Assembly (NCBI RefSeq): GCF_004193775.1
Contig: NC_041005.1
Span: forward strand, 7,132,501-7,196,500
From: Glycine soja
Taxonomy: Eukaryota; Streptophyta; Magnoliopsida; Fabales; Fabaceae
Direction of reading: 5' to 3'
DNA length: 64,000 bases
Part shown: positions 12,323 to 26,400 of the stretch, in pieces
How positions within the stretch are numbered: position 1 is the stretch's first letter
Layout of the letters: each line of letters opens with the position of its first letter
Program-made: the position numbers and the translations under genes
Notes under the pieces: generated by a model
The model's database searches: none
What the model was told of the DNA's origin: nothing
Seen by the model: the letters and a program-made list of their open reading frames with translations, nothing else

Positions 12323-15300
12323 GGCTCGTTGTGGGCTGAAGCGAAAACGTTACCGGGGAGGGTGAAGCGAGAAAGTATAGGGAGTTGGAGACACAAAGTG
12401 TGACAAAGTTGTGGTTTTCAGTGGTGAGAGAGAAAAGCTCAAGAGGGTTTATTAACGTTTAAAGGGGACAAGCGGACACCTATATTGGAGTACTGGACTA
12501 TCTTTTTTTTTTTTTTAAGGCATTGAATAATTCTCTCTCTTTCTATCGGCCAAGATAAAATAAAATAAAAACTCTCCTGTCCTCAAAATAATAAAGCGTA
12601 AAATATAAATAATATATAAGAGACTTTAATTGAGTTAAAAGAAACTGCAAGAATTTGTGAGTGAAGTTACTTTGATTATTTGGTACTCCTTTTCTTTTTC
12701 TTTTGTACTTGGTTTTGCAAGTTTCTCGCGTTACACAAACATAACCTAAATAAAAGAATAGATGTTCAGATGAAATGAGTATTCGTCTTTCTCTCAAAGA
12801 ATCTCTTACTTCATCAAATAATCGACTGCTTGATGTTTTTTTTCTGGATGTCTCAGGTGCATGAGTATTCAACAGAAAAAAAAAGAAAATATCTACAAAA
12901 GACACTCTAATATTTAAGAAAGAAATCAACTCGTATCAATGATATGTAATGAGTATGTAAGAATGATTAACTCCTCTTGCATGGTGTTCATTCCTTTTTA
13001 TATTAACCTTGTTGGGTTCAAGGTTTAAGGGTTTATTACATCGTGATGACCAGTTGAGTAATATTTCTCCCAATCTTGCTTTGGTACCTCTAATTGAATG
13101 ATTATTCTTAAATAAATCTAATGATAATAATCATGATTGAATGGTGCTCATTCATACATGTTAAAGGTCGAGATGTATTGTTTGACGTATATGAATAATG
13201 ATCGAATGATATATTCGATTTGAACATATCACGTATCTGTTTGTCTTAACTAGATACTTTATTCGGTATACGAGGTATAACGTATAAGTATGTAAGAATG
13301 CTTTAAAATGCTACAATATTGGAGTATATATTATGTTCCAAGGTTTAGTATACAATAGTGACCGTTTTACATGATTACAGATGATAAGTCAGCTTCAATA
13401 ATAGAAACGAGCAGATGGAGTCTCGTATTCTTTGATAATTCGCATGATAAATTTTGTTTCTCTATATCAAAATCAATTACGTACGAGTTGTATATATATG
13501 AAGAAACGGCATAAATGATCTTGAGAATTGAGATGTAGCAGGCGCTTGTTTAATTGTTAATTGTTATTCAGATGTACCTCATTAAGTACTTAAAATAATG
13601 CTTGGAATATATGCTGAAGGAGACAGCACTAGAGCATCCGTTTTAGATGTAAAGAAAAAAGACTCGTACTAATAACCTGAATCTTTATTTTGTAAGTATA
13701 GTAATTTTAGTACTGTGTCAAAACTTTATAAATACACACATATATATAGTTAAACGTATTACTTACAATTTATTTAAATAAATATTTTTTGTATTCTTAA
13801 AAACTAATTAATTAAATAGAAGTACTGTTTTAGTATTAAATTAATTATGAAATAAAAATGTTAATTAAATATTGTGCAACATGTAATCGATGAAAAAAAT
13901 ATCAAAAGATAATTTAACTTACAATTTTAAATAAAATATAATAAATATATAATTATGTATCTGTGTATAAGTCAAAGATTAGATGGGCCTTATAATATTT
14001 ATATTCACAAAAATTTGTGAATAATTATTCAAATATATTTTATAGATAAAAATCGTATTTTTCTTATTATTAATTTTTGTGGGTATCCATTAAATCTTAA
14101 TTGTCATATCCCTAAATATTAATTAGTTTTGCTGGTGAGGACAGCCTGGACATTATATAAACTATAAAGGACAACGGTTAAACTCTAAACACAGGGCTAC
14201 CTTTCAAAATGGAGAGCTAGTTGCCTATCAACGAGTAGTTGATTAATTAAATGGTAAAGGGATATAATAGTTACTTTAATTTGTGTCAAACTCAACCCAT
14301 TTGGGAGTGCTCTAGCAGGTTTATCGCTGAGACTAGAACATTAATGTACAAGTATACAACCCGATTCTTCAGCCTTTTCTTTTGATTTTTCCTTTGCTTC
14401 TCGGGACCCGGGTTTCTTTTGTTGTTTAATAGTATTATATTTTGCCAATTAACTAGTTAATATATTGATATGATAACAATATTTATAGGCACTGATGAGC
14501 AGTTTTATTTTAACACAAAAATAATTAAAATCAAACATGCACCAAATAGAAATTAATGACGACGAATATAGCTTGACTGATCAATGAGGTTAATGTAAGG
14601 ATATGGCAAGCGTGCCAGTCTCTTCAAGGCAAGAAATTACATGTAATCGTATTATTTAATTTATGAGAGTAATTAAGTTAATAAAACATAACTACATATC
14701 ATATAAAAATGGACATAATTACATGTTAATTTCATATCATATAGTAATTCTTGTTTAGGATGCATATATATATGTCAATAATTTGGTTTATGCTTTTGAC
14801 CTTGCGTTGCTAGAGTTGATGAGCGAGTTAGCTGTTAAACATAAATCAATTTGTGGGCATAGGAAACATTTTAGAGGATCATGTTAAGTCAAATAGCGCA
14901 GGTAAAATATATAACCCTAAAAGAAGGAAATAAAATAAAAACTAGAGCACAAGAGACACGGAGAAAAAATTATAATAAAGAAAACGCAAATGACGATATG
15001 ATTCTCTTTGACAAGCTTTAGTGATTAAAAAGTCAAGTATATCAGTTTACTAACACAATTTACGAAACCTAATGGGGCCATAAACAGCTTTTTAATCATT
15101 TGACTGCTTTCTAGGTTCTAAGATGGAAAAGTATCAATCAAGTTAACTAGTGCATGACTATTTCATCGAAATTTATTAAATATAATATTTTCGTTGCCCC
15201 CTTCTCCAATTATATAAGCGAGTTCCCTCTTCAACCTTTCAAGTTTTTCAATTTGGATTTTGGAACAAAGTTTTTCTGTTGAGATTTCAGCAAGTCCAGA

Positions 15301-16243
15301 AATATGTTTTAGCTAGGTATTACTGTGGAAAACAACTTCGTATTAAAGCTGCAAAAACAATTTATTTGTATTTTTGATGCGTAAAATAATTTATTTATAT
15401 AAATACAGGGATAAGATAAAAATAGGCCAAACACAAAAACCATTTAATTAAGTCCTAACAACCCCAAATTAGTTGTCGTATCTTGTAATTAATTAAGCAT
15501 TCCCGTTGAAGAGACAATATTTTACATGTTTATTTTCTTAAAAAAATTTATCCCAATATATAAACCTAGCTACCTGTAACAGTGCAGAGGGACATGTGCT
15601 CTCACTCAATTTAATTTTTATAATATTATTATACCATTATATTTGCAATAAGTTATGTTGTTGTTGTTGTTTACTTTTTCATTATGTTAGTTTTTGAGTA
15701 AATTATATTTAATCTTTCTGTAATTTCTCATTTTCTCATAATACATATCCCTATACCTTTTTGGTCACAATTCTCTAGTACTTTTCTTTACATCCCTATT
15801 CTTTTTATAGATCATGTATTTATTCATACAATTTAAGTTCAATACTAACTTTAATAGTCTTTTTTGTATATAATTTGTTTTGATAGACAGTTGCTAGATC
15901 AATCGTGTTTCCATGTAATTTTTAATGTTTTCGGAGTTTTTTCTCCTTTTATTCATAAAAATAATAATTAATAGTCTTTTTGTGCGAGATGAGAGAGAAA
16001 CAATCTATATTCGTAAAACCATTTTTTTCCAATAACAATAAAATCATCAATTCATAGAAACGACTAAAACTACTATTTAAACACATTATCATTTTTTTCG
16101 TGAAAAAAAACATAAAAAACCAAAAACCAAAACAATTACAGTCATTCTTTATCACTTAAAATCATGAAATCTTCACCATCCTTTATATACAAGTTAAGAT
16201 ATATGGTAGGCTAATAAAATAAGTTCAAATATTAAAAGTTATA

Positions 16244-16281
<38 letters not shown>

Positions 16282-16506
16282 CCAAATATCTAAATATATT
16301 CTTTTATGTTATTTTACAAGTTTAATAGACTTTATTAGTCAATCTTCTTAAACACTTTTAATTCAATCATCTTGTTTATTAACTAATTAATTTTCTTATT
16401 ATGTGAAGTAAAAAAAATCATTTTAGTTGATTATATTTTTGTATTTTTTTTATTTTCATCATTTATGTTTAAAAATAAACTTAAAATAATATATTCATCA
16501 ATGCCA
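12323..16506. other. GATA gene upstream region and intergenic DNA
   Basis: The first 150 bp upstream of the GATA start on the minus strand should hold its 5' UTR and core promoter; a TATA-like CAATATAGG lies on the minus strand near 12479-12487. The remainder to 16.5 kb is AT-rich, with a (TA)n tract at 16247-16280 and no supportable gene. Confidence 0.4.
16247..16280. repeat. (TA)n microsatellite
   Basis: Uninterrupted TA dinucleotides of about 34 bp. Confidence 0.9.
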
Positions 16507-16582
16507 CACAAACATTATTAACTTTTTCATTTTAAAATAATTAACACAAACATTATTAACTTTTTCATTTTAAAATAATTAA
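16507..16582. repeat. Perfect 38-bp tandem duplication
   Basis: The 38-bp unit starting CACAAACATTATTAAC occupies 16507-16544 and is repeated without change at 16545-16582. Identity of the copies implies recent origin. Confidence 0.95.
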
Positions 16583-16619
16583 CTTTAAGATAATGATGAT
16601 GAAAAATCATCACTATAAT

Positions 16620-17420
16620 AATTTCAATTTATATTAAAGAAAAAGCTCATCTGAAATCCCTAATCTTCAAACATGGGAAGCTAGATCTGAGGTGTGGAGC
16701 TTGGTCAGATTCTCGAATATTTTGACGTGGATTTCGCTAAAAAGAACCACGCCAAGGTAGTGCAGCTCCACCACATGGTCGTGCTCGCATTGAAACCTTG
16801 CCTAGTTGCAGGGGCTCTCCCTCGTCGACGTATTCTAAAAGAGGTTTGCACCCTCCCCCTAGTTGAATGGAGAGCAAACTATGTGTCTCACTTTGACACA
16901 AAATTCTTGCAGCGAAGGAAAGGCAAGGAGGGATCGATCGAGTTTTGCAATGGTTTTGGCGATAGAACGGAGCTTTGGGAGTGCGAGATTTTCCTCCTTC
17001 TAGGGTTCGTACCATGAGAGGTTGGCTTTTTTGGGAAGCAAAATTCGAAGTTACATTATATGATTGAGGTTTTTATTTTTAGTGTCTATTGCTTCTTCGA
17101 TTCAGTGAGGAGACAAGTGAAATAAGGAAGAAATTAAGATGTTAGATTCAGTTTGGTTTACAGAAGAAGGCTTACATAAAATAATGTCATTTACCAAGTA
17201 TGTTAAAATGATTTATTTTAAAACAAAGGACGTCACAGAGATCATGGAAGGACCATTTTAGGTCCATTCACAAACATAAAATGATAAATGGAATCAACTT
17301 TTAAAAAATAAATAACCAAAATGCTTCCGAGTTTTACTTTAATACTTTTCGTCCCTCTCAACTTTCACGCATTTCTCTTCTGCTGGAACCAAACACAGTG
17401 TTACGCAGCTAATTTTTATG
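16620..17420. other. GC-richer island, unidentified
   Basis: Base composition rises sharply over about 16650-17030 compared with its flanks. Frames are open on both strands (plus 16694-17017; minus 16737-17015, which starts with ATG and would give 92 aa), but neither protein resembles a family I know. It could be a gene fragment, an LTR piece or captured DNA inside a transposon. No function is proposed. Confidence 0.3.
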
Positions 17421-18482
17421 TTACAAAACTTCAGCAAGCGTAAAATGCACTAAAGTGTTGAACAGTATAATGTATGCCAAAAAAATTGTCAGATTCTAAC
17501 AAAAAAGAAAACAAGAGGGCAGGGCATGCATGTGATGGTGATGTGAGTGTGGACAAGCGCATGGATCCATTCAGTGCACTCTGCCACGTGGCACGCACCC
17601 ACAAGTGGAAGGCTGAGAACTGTGGCTTTCTTTGGTAGCATGATGACAATCCCTATGCGAGCGACTGATTCTAATCCTCGTAGAAATTAATGAAGAATGG
17701 ATAAGGTGTTTCTCTTAATTACTTTATTGCTTCAATTCTAAGAAAAGCCTGTGATCATTTCAGAAGGAAAAGTATTTGCATTTCCTCTACGCCACTTCAT
17801 CTCTTGCACATTCCTTGTATATATATTTTTTTTTGAAGTGATGAAATTCAAGTATAAATACGAAAAAAATGTTATCAATTACAATAAATAACAAAAATAA
17901 TATAATTGTGAATTAGCATATATATATATATATGTAATTTGAAAAAAATTCTAACAATTAATGTTCCTTTCCGTGTATCTTTTCAACTTTTCAGTTCAAT
18001 ATAATTACACTATAGGTTGTTTTTATGAAGTAAATAACATAATAATTCATTCACCTTTGTGGATCATTATCATAATCATCTTTTACAATTATTGGTTCTA
18101 GAAAAGTAAACCTTTATTTATAAATATTGTTTCTCTTTAATATTTTTTCCATAATTAAAGGTAGCACAAAACTTATTTTGAATCATTTGTAAATAAGCGC
18201 GTCTTACTTAATTTATATAGTTTTTGATAGCTTTATTGAAATTTTTGTTTCGATGTTATCAAGACAGTAGTGGTTACCACATAGTCAAATAAAATTGAAT
18301 ATTTTTTGGTTTGCGTTTAAGTATCTCACAACTCATTTGTAATTAGAATGCATTTTTAAATAACATTTTTTATGATTTAAAATTATAAATTTAACTACGA
18401 CTTAAAAGTAAAATAAAAATACATATCATACAAAAGATAATAAATAGAATTACCAAGCTTTTAAAAAAATTGACAGAAACAG

Positions 18483-18547
<65 letters not shown>

Positions 18548-20250
18548 TATTGCTTCTGATAATATATTAGTATAGATATTGTAGGTCTACATTAATAATA
18601 GGATATGTTATGCTAACATTTGATATCTTAATAGCATATATAGTATAGAATGTAATGTTTATGCTAACAATTTTATTTTTGTTACACAAAAAATTATACC
18701 AACAAAATTTGACCTTAGAACTTAAGGGATGAAGATTTAATCTCAAATTATTAAGTAACGCTTAATTTCCTATGGCTCGTGCTATGCAAAGGGAAATATT
18801 GTTATATTTAATTTATTTTTGTCCTGTAGGTCAGAAATCACGAGTTTATTAAGTCATAAATTAATGTTATCCATGAACATGATTATTATTGATTCGATAA
18901 AAATAATAAAAATTAAACACAAATTTTTGTGTTAAGTAAATTTATTCTCTTACATTTAAATCAATATATTTTAAAAATTTATAAATGTAATGAGTAATAA
19001 ACTTATGACAAGACTTACTTGATTAACAATAACACTCAAAATGAATATGAAAAAAAAACTCTTCACACGTGTATATCTTGCTTGATTATACATATGAAGA
19101 TTTCAATAAATAAGGCAAATAATTAACGACAATATTATCAGTAAACGGTCATTTCACATAAATTAAAAGACATTTTAAAGTTCATAATTTAAATAAGAAA
19201 TTTACAAAATAATGTAAAAGTGTGGAAAATTGTATAATGTAGGTAAGAAATGTATGAGAACTCATGACCATTGACACTAAGTCTGTATCAAACGTCTAAC
19301 GTCACCATGAGAAATGACGGGCTTATTATGAGTTAAATTTCTAAAATAAAAAGGATTTAATTGTATTTTTTAGTTCTCATACATTTTAGTATATGTGTAA
19401 CTTTTATCTTTTTAATTATTCACGTTCATCTTTCTTTTTATTAAATAATTAATAAAATATAAAAAATGTGATATTTCATTAATTTGTATAAATTATAAAT
19501 TAAAAATAAAAATGCCCTTTTGGCATTTCTTTATTTTTATTTAAATATTTTTTTTCATATATATATATATATATAATTGAATGTAAGCAATTAAAAATTG
19601 GAAGAAAATCACATATAAGTTGAAGTATAAGGATGGAGATTGTTTGCAGTAAAAAAAAAGATTGTAATCAAGGAAAAAAAAGTCCCAGTTGTTTGCATGT
19701 GTAAAAAATAAAAAATAAAAAAGAATTATAAATTGAGATAGTAATATTTTCTATCACTTTCACATTGACGTGGAGTATTCATCAATTTTATTAATAATAA
19801 ATTATCGTCAAATAATTTGATTAATCATTTTTAATAATTTTTTTTAATCATATTCTTTTTTTCACACGATGATCCAAAATTTTATTTAAGATGATTGAGT
19901 TTAATATGAATTGAATCAATGATTTATTAGTACGAGAGAAAGTATTAATATAAGGCGCATCTTGTGTCTTTAAAAAAAAATATTAATAAGAGGCGAACTT
20001 ATTTCAAATGCGTCAAAACTGAAGTAAAACAATGTTAGTAGTAGTCTATATATTTATAAATTTGATTTGATATATATATTTAGTTTTAATTTTTAAAAAT
20101 TAAAAACTCTTTCAATATACAAGAGTAAAATTATAAATTGTCGTTTATGTACCAAGATGGTACTTGCATTACTAGCAGACTATCATGGTATATTTATAAT
20201 GTTGGTATTTATATTTTACATGAATATATGATTATTTAAATGGTGTGGCC
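17421..20250. other. Intergenic
   Basis: Mostly AT-rich. A GC-richer patch at 17510-17660 contains a CACGTG core in GCCACGTGGC. The (TA)n tract at 18487-18544 and a shorter one near 19558-19575 are the only clear repeats. No gene is recognised. Confidence 0.45.
18487..18544. repeat. (TA)n microsatellite, about 58 bp
   Basis: Uninterrupted TA dinucleotides. Confidence 0.95.
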
Positions 20251-20258
20251 CACAAGTG

Positions 20259-20470
20259 CACGTGATTGAGAAAGGATGGGTACTGTGTCACTCTGTCAGC
20301 GAGCATGTGAGTGCTCCGCTCGTGTCAAAAGCCAAAACTGACGGTGGCCTATGACACGTGCCAAGAATCTATTACGCCATAACCTTTTATTTTCCTATGA
20401 TCTTCCCTGAATTTGAAATATCCTATACGAGGCTACCGTAACGTGAAACCACGTGCCTATCTGCCACGTG
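20259..20470. promoter_or_regulatory. Cluster of four G-boxes (CACGTG)
   Basis: CACGTG cores lie at 20259, 20355, 20450 and 20465 within 212 bp, in a patch that is clearly less AT-rich than its flanks. G-boxes with ACGTG flanks bind bZIP (ABRE-type) and bHLH factors such as PIFs. No gene starts nearby on either strand, so this may be a distal enhancer, the promoter of a non-coding transcript or a relic promoter. Confidence 0.5.
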
Positions 20471-22158
20471 AGATGTGGATGGATGCTCTTGCTTTTTCCT
20501 AGTGACACTGGTAAAATAATTAATTAATAAATAAATCCTTTTATTAAAAATTACGTTAGAAAATATACTATAAACATTATACGTTATATTTTTATAAAAT
20601 ATTTTTAATATTTTAATATATATACTTTTAGTGTATATTTCAGATTAATCTTTTAAAATATTTTTCAGATAATCACTAAAAACTAATAGTTGTCTCTTTC
20701 TTCTTTTTTTTTTTGAAAAATTTAATCAAATCAATATGCACTAGAAATACCAATTAACATTCTCCATTATTTAATTGAAAATTATTCTCAATTCATATTG
20801 TGTTTTAAAGGTTTAAAAATTAATCGTTAAGTTATCATTTGCATCTATCTATTAATTAATTTATCTCTAGTCTTTCGATTGAAAATTATTACGGTTTTTT
20901 TATTTATTAAAGTTTGATCCTCACTCAATTTGTAAATTTATGGTTAGAACTAATGACTTGGGAGCAGATATGAAAGTTTGGCTTACATACATACATGCTT
21001 TTAGAAAGAATTTCAGTTAGAGTCTGCGAGATTAATTTTGAAGTTATTGGTTAAGCTTAAGCACAGTCTAAATTCTAAAACATGCCCATGTAAGCTAAAG
21101 CATGCATTCCCAACTCAACATAACCGATATTGCAGGATATTTTGCACAGGCTTCTCGATGACAAAATTGTGCACTATCTTGTGAAACCATCGTATTTATC
21201 AAAATTTGACGTTGGTTTTATGCACGATCACGTAACTTGGCATGTCCCAAGAGTGTTTGAAGTTTTATTCGATTAATGATCTAGTCACATGGCCTGTTCT
21301 ACGGGAAAAATGTTTTAAATACCTCTCTATTCTAGGTTTAGAAACATCTTATTGGCCTTTTTATTCTTTTTATTCAAAACTGTCGCTAATTTTCCTCAAA
21401 GCCTTCACACAATATGCAATAAAAAGATTAATTTGATCTTTTCCCGAAGGTATATCATGAATAAGTAAAGTATGAATATAGGTAGTGGGTAACTAAAAAC
21501 TTGGTAACTAGCTTATAATCTAGACGCTCTTGCTAGAGAATAAACAATTTGATTCGCTTTTGAAGTGAATGAAGGATATTTCTGTATTTTTCAAGTATTC
21601 TTCCAAACTCAGAAATTTGGTTTGCTGCTTTGAAGACCATCAACAATCATTTTAATTTTACAATCAACCTCCAGAATTACATTGGCTAGGCTCATGTCTT
21701 TAATCCAGGATATATAGAGCTGAGTATAGTGCCAAGCTAGCCTTCAGCTTCATGAACTGGCGGACATATATCCCAGTTGCCATTGAATTTTTGCACCAAC
21801 AAAATTCCCTATGTTATCTCATATACATATACCAAAGCCATACAATTTTTCCTCTTCAAACATTGCTGCATCAATGCAACATTTAAGCATACATGCATGG
21901 GGGGAAGGTTTTGTCCATCGATTGTTTTGCTGAGTTACGGATGTGTTCAACATATATATCATAGTTCCTCTTTTTTTTTATATTCATTATTTTTTTTATC
22001 ATGACTCAACATATCCATCTATACCTTTTTTTTAATTACTATGATTTTTAATGTATTTCTTTGTCATTTTAAAATTTGATATATAAATGAATATTTTTGT
22101 AACTACCATAAATTTTGGTTTTTAGGTGGGATCCCAATATATCTCTACAAGCTTTTAT
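20471..22158. other. Intergenic, nothing recognised
   Basis: Short frames (for example 21242-21436 and 21777-22004) lack recognisable features. No repeats stand out. Confidence 0.4.
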
Positions 22159-22596
22159 CTTGTGAAATCCGTCTCAATCATTGACCTGGTCAAGGTAATG
22201 ACTCAGTAGGTCAATGGTTCAACTAATGGACTAGTAATTGATTCAGTTTGACTCAGTATATATTAAAAATTTAAAATTATATATGTATCTATTATAGATA
22301 AATATATAACTAACATTATTTGAGTAAGAAAAATTTATCTATATTCTACAATCCAAAATAATAATTGATAATAATGAGACATCAAAACAATGTTATAGAC
22401 GTGATCTATTTTTTTTTTTTGTAAAATCGATCGGGTTGGACCGGTCCAATCGGAATCTGGTACTTAACCACTTGGATTTGGTTGGGTCATCTTGGGTCAA
22501 TTGCATGATCGGTCCAATAGTAGAATCAGTTCGGTTATGTCATTGAATTCAGGTTGGACTGGTCTAACCGGTCGAGCCTAACTAGGTTTCACAACT
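22159..22596. mobile_element. Small TIR element with GTGAAA ends
   Basis: The left end TTGTGAAATCC and the right end, read in reverse complement as GTTGTGAAACC, form short inverted repeats. Subterminal regions on both sides carry GGT/ACC-rich words such as GACCTGGTCAAGG and GGACTGGTCTAACCGG. The interior is AT-rich and non-coding. It directly abuts the next element and both share the ACCGGTCC-type vocabulary, so they probably belong to related families. Exact ends and target-site duplication are not resolved. Confidence 0.45.
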
Positions 22597-22604
22597 ATGA
22601 TTCA

Positions 22605-23497
22605 TAGTTTTAAAAACCAACCCAGTAATTGACCCGCTCATGGTACTAGGTCACTGGTTGAACCAGTGGGTCACTAGTTGACCTGCATGACCCGGTCTTT
22701 AAAAAAAATATAAAAAATTTATACCAATCTTAAAATATAAAAATTCTAAATCTAATTATATTGACAATTGCCCAATATTTGGTATATCAATCTGTCTTAT
22801 GTAGATAAAAAATTTATCTTAGCCTCATTTTCCCCTAATAGAAATTATGTATGATAACTTCTCCTATGATTTCAGTTGTTATATACGTGCAGAAATCTTA
22901 ATTATAATAATATTATTCTTGTTCAAATAACAAAAGTTTAAAAAGAAAAAGACACATGATTTGAAGTATATTTTTATTAAGTTTTGGTTGTTCATATGAA
23001 ATCTTGGGATTTTATAAACCTTAAGAGAGAAAGAAAACCAATATTTGGTACAACGAGAGGAAGGAAGGAGAGGTTGCTTGTTGGTAAGCGACAGTGTAGA
23101 AGGTGAGGTTGCGGCAGCATAGAAGGTGAGGTTGTGAGAGATCGAGGACGAGACTGTGAGGAAGAGGAAGGAAGGAGACTGCAAGTGCCGGCGTAGAAGG
23201 TGGCGGCAGCACGAAGCCCCAATGAGAGGAAGGAAGGAAAAATTAGTGAGCGGAGCAGCGACGTAAAGCAAGTCTGTGGGAGGAAGGATAGAGTTTGTAA
23301 GATTAAAATGGTTTGAAATCGAAACGACGTTGTTCTGAGCTATAACCAGAAGAAAGGGATAAGTGACCGAACCTAGTTCAAGTCGCTCAGGATCGAAAGC
23401 ACACTTGATCGAACATAAGACTCAACCTGATCCAATTTAAACCGGGTCACACTTCGATTAGTCAGACCGACTGGATTGGTCTGAGTTTCAAAACTCT
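22605..23497. mobile_element. TIR element with AGTTTT(A/G)AAA ends and a purine-rich insert
   Basis: The left end TAGTTTTAAAAACCAACCC pairs imperfectly with the right end, which reads GAGTTTTGAAACTCAGACC in reverse complement. Left and right subterminal regions carry GGTCACTGGTTGAACC- and GTCAGACCGACTGG-type words. The interior at 23020-23330 is much richer in GC and strongly purine-biased on the plus strand, with repeated GAAGGTGAGGTTG units. Frames there on the minus strand (22879-23271 and others) reflect that bias and are not called as genes. It may be captured host DNA. Confidence 0.45.
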
Positions 23498-26400
23498 GCT
23501 TTTATCCTTTGAATTGATCATGAGACTAATCTTTCTCGATCTGAAACTTAATAGTAAAAATTGAAAATAAATACTAAAAAAATTTACAACAACTCACATT
23601 TTGTTCAGCCAATTAAACTAAAAATGGCAATTGACTTTCACTATTTTAGTAATATTGTCAAAATTTACACGTAAAATACAAAAGCAATTGCACCAAGTAA
23701 AACGGACACGCTTTCAATCATTTATATTTTAATTTCTTGTGGAAAAAGATAAAAAAAATATTTTTTATTATTATTTCATTGCCCGAGGTTATAGTAAGCG
23801 TGAAGGAGGAGGGTCAATACAGGCACAACAAATTGGGGAGACACGGGAAGAAGCAATTAATCCACAGTGGCAGCTAACTAACTGGACAAGCTTGAGTGAT
23901 AAGCGTAGGATATTTTGATTCCCTACAGGGTCAGGCTGAGTTAGGGTAACACGTACTTCTTTCTTGCCTAAATTAACGTTGTACTTTATCAATTCCTTAG
24001 ACATGAATATCTCCCAATTGGAAACAAGTTTATTCAAAATGTAAAGATTACCTCGTAGCTTCTTAGATCAACAATCTTTTTTCACACTCAATCATTCGTT
24101 CAACAAATCTAAACTCGGAGACTTGTAAAATGTACAACTTATTTTATCCTATTACGAAAAAGGAAAGCATATCACGATGGAAAATAAAATGAAATTTTAA
24201 AAAAATATTATCTTTCATTTATAAAAATGTAAATTGTAACTTTAGAAATAAAATGAGAAATTAAAATATTATTATTTTTACTTAAATAAATTAAATAAAG
24301 TTAATGGATAAAAAAAGGAAGGAAGAAGGGAAAATGTAAAATATTAAGTTTATATTATGTTTATATATGAGAAATAATGAAAATAATGGCCTTAGTTGAA
24401 AGTTATCCTAAAAGTTTGAGATTTCAACAGTTTACATTTTACTTTGTTTTTCAATATCACGTGTGATATATGAAGATATAAATTTAATTTTAATTTAAAT
24501 AATTATAAAATTGGAAAGAAAATGAAATTAAAATTAATAAATATGAATAAACATATTAAAGTACTTATGGTTCTACTCTTCAGTTCAACATAAAACATTT
24601 ACTCTTCAAGAGGTACGCCAATGTTTTTTTTTATTTTGATAAAGGCCGATCCATAGTTTAAATATGAAAGTTACTAATGGGCTCAAATGCGTTTAGACCA
24701 TCATCTGTTGGGCTACACTATGCATATTTGTAGTGTGAAGTTTGGGGCCCTTTATTTTTCATGTCGAAGTCGCGGTTTTTTTGGGTTACTATTTGCACTC
24801 TTTATATTTTTCACTCTTTCTAATTGTTTTCGAAATTTAGTAATTGACACAATACTTAAACTATCCTTATCCTCACACCCCCTCCGCTTCTCTCTCCCCT
24901 CACCCTCTCACATTCCTTTTTCTTCTCTATTATTTCCTTTTCAGCTCTGTTTAGTTTTGTTTTTTATATGTTGTTGTTTTGACGAAAACTATTTTTTTCA
25001 TGTATGATTACATATCAGAAATTAGTTTTAGTTTTCGTTATATATATGGATAAGGTACACAACAGTAAAAAAAAAATTGTAAAAAATATTTTCACAATTA
25101 TTTTTATAAAAATAACGGATAGTGGGAACAGAAAAAAAGTGTTCAGATTTGAGCCCCAGTATTTGGGGTGGGGTGGGGTGGGAGGTGTTAAATTAGACAG
25201 ATACCACACTTCCCGGATTTTGGTCTTCCTTCCTACTATAGGAAAGAATAGAAATTGTATTTTGACAATATAAGCCTGGATTGACCAATAAAATACCATA
25301 TTTATTCTCTTCTGTATTTTGATTAGAACAATTTTACGGAGCTAACATAGTCATGTCATGATTAGTAAGCTAGTTATTTTTGTAATTTTAAGATATGAGA
25401 AATTATCAAAATGGGAAGGGTCTTGTTTAGAGTTGGTAAATTGGTTCATCCGATTATTGCCTGTCGGGCCATGATGAGAACCTGAGATGGGCCGGGCGGA
25501 TTTTGTTTTTAGGATTCATCGATGACTCGGATTGGTCTTAATTTTTTGTTTATTTCTCGAACTAGGGTTAACTGTTTTTTTTTTTTTTCCTGAAAACTTT
25601 TTCAAATTTCTACTTTTAATTCCTGATCTAAATTTTGATCGGTCTCCACTTTTAGTCTTTGCATTTAAGTGATAAACATAACAACAACAAAAAACTATTT
25701 GTTACTTATATACAATGTCCAACGGAGTAAAAGATTAGCACCCGGAATTATAACCTCATAACGTCGTAATTCAGTGCAATGCCATATGGTAAAAAAGGTG
25801 AGTTGCAAAGGACAACTTTTTGAGAAAAGCAATATGGTACGTATAATACTTGAATACTTAGCTCAACAATTGGAATTTTTTTCTTCCCGATGTACTTATA
25901 CAATAATGAGCATGAACAATGTTGGAGGAAGTGTTTTGGAGGTAGAGGGGTTAAGTTGCGAGAGAATGAAAATGATGATGATCGAGTAGGGTCGGTGTGC
26001 TATGTGGTTGTCGTCCCACGCTAAGGTTGAGGTCATGGGTTTACTGTCTACCAAATCCCAGTCCCCAATGACTTTAACTTGTGTTTGGGGATGTAGGGTA
26101 AAAGCAAAGAATGTTTAGGAACAAATGCGTTGGGCGTGATTCCATTGTTTAACAATATGTTGACACCTCTAACCACTACAACTATTACAGAATTACATGC
26201 ATGCTCTCGGATCTCATGTGCTTTTAGTTTACCTCACCTCACCTCTTCTTCAGTGTGATATCCTCCCACAATGGAGTAGTATTAAATAAAACACAACCTC
26301 CTAATCTATTGTTAGTTAGTAGTAATTGATCACGTTAAGCATACTAAAGATTTTGTTAATCATTAATTATCCTCAAAGAATTACTACAATTAGGGTACTC

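Noticed and set aside
12041..12365. Gly/Val-rich plus-strand frames at the GATA first exon
   Set aside because: They mirror the Asp/Thr/Pro-rich sense strand of exon 1 and have no independent support.
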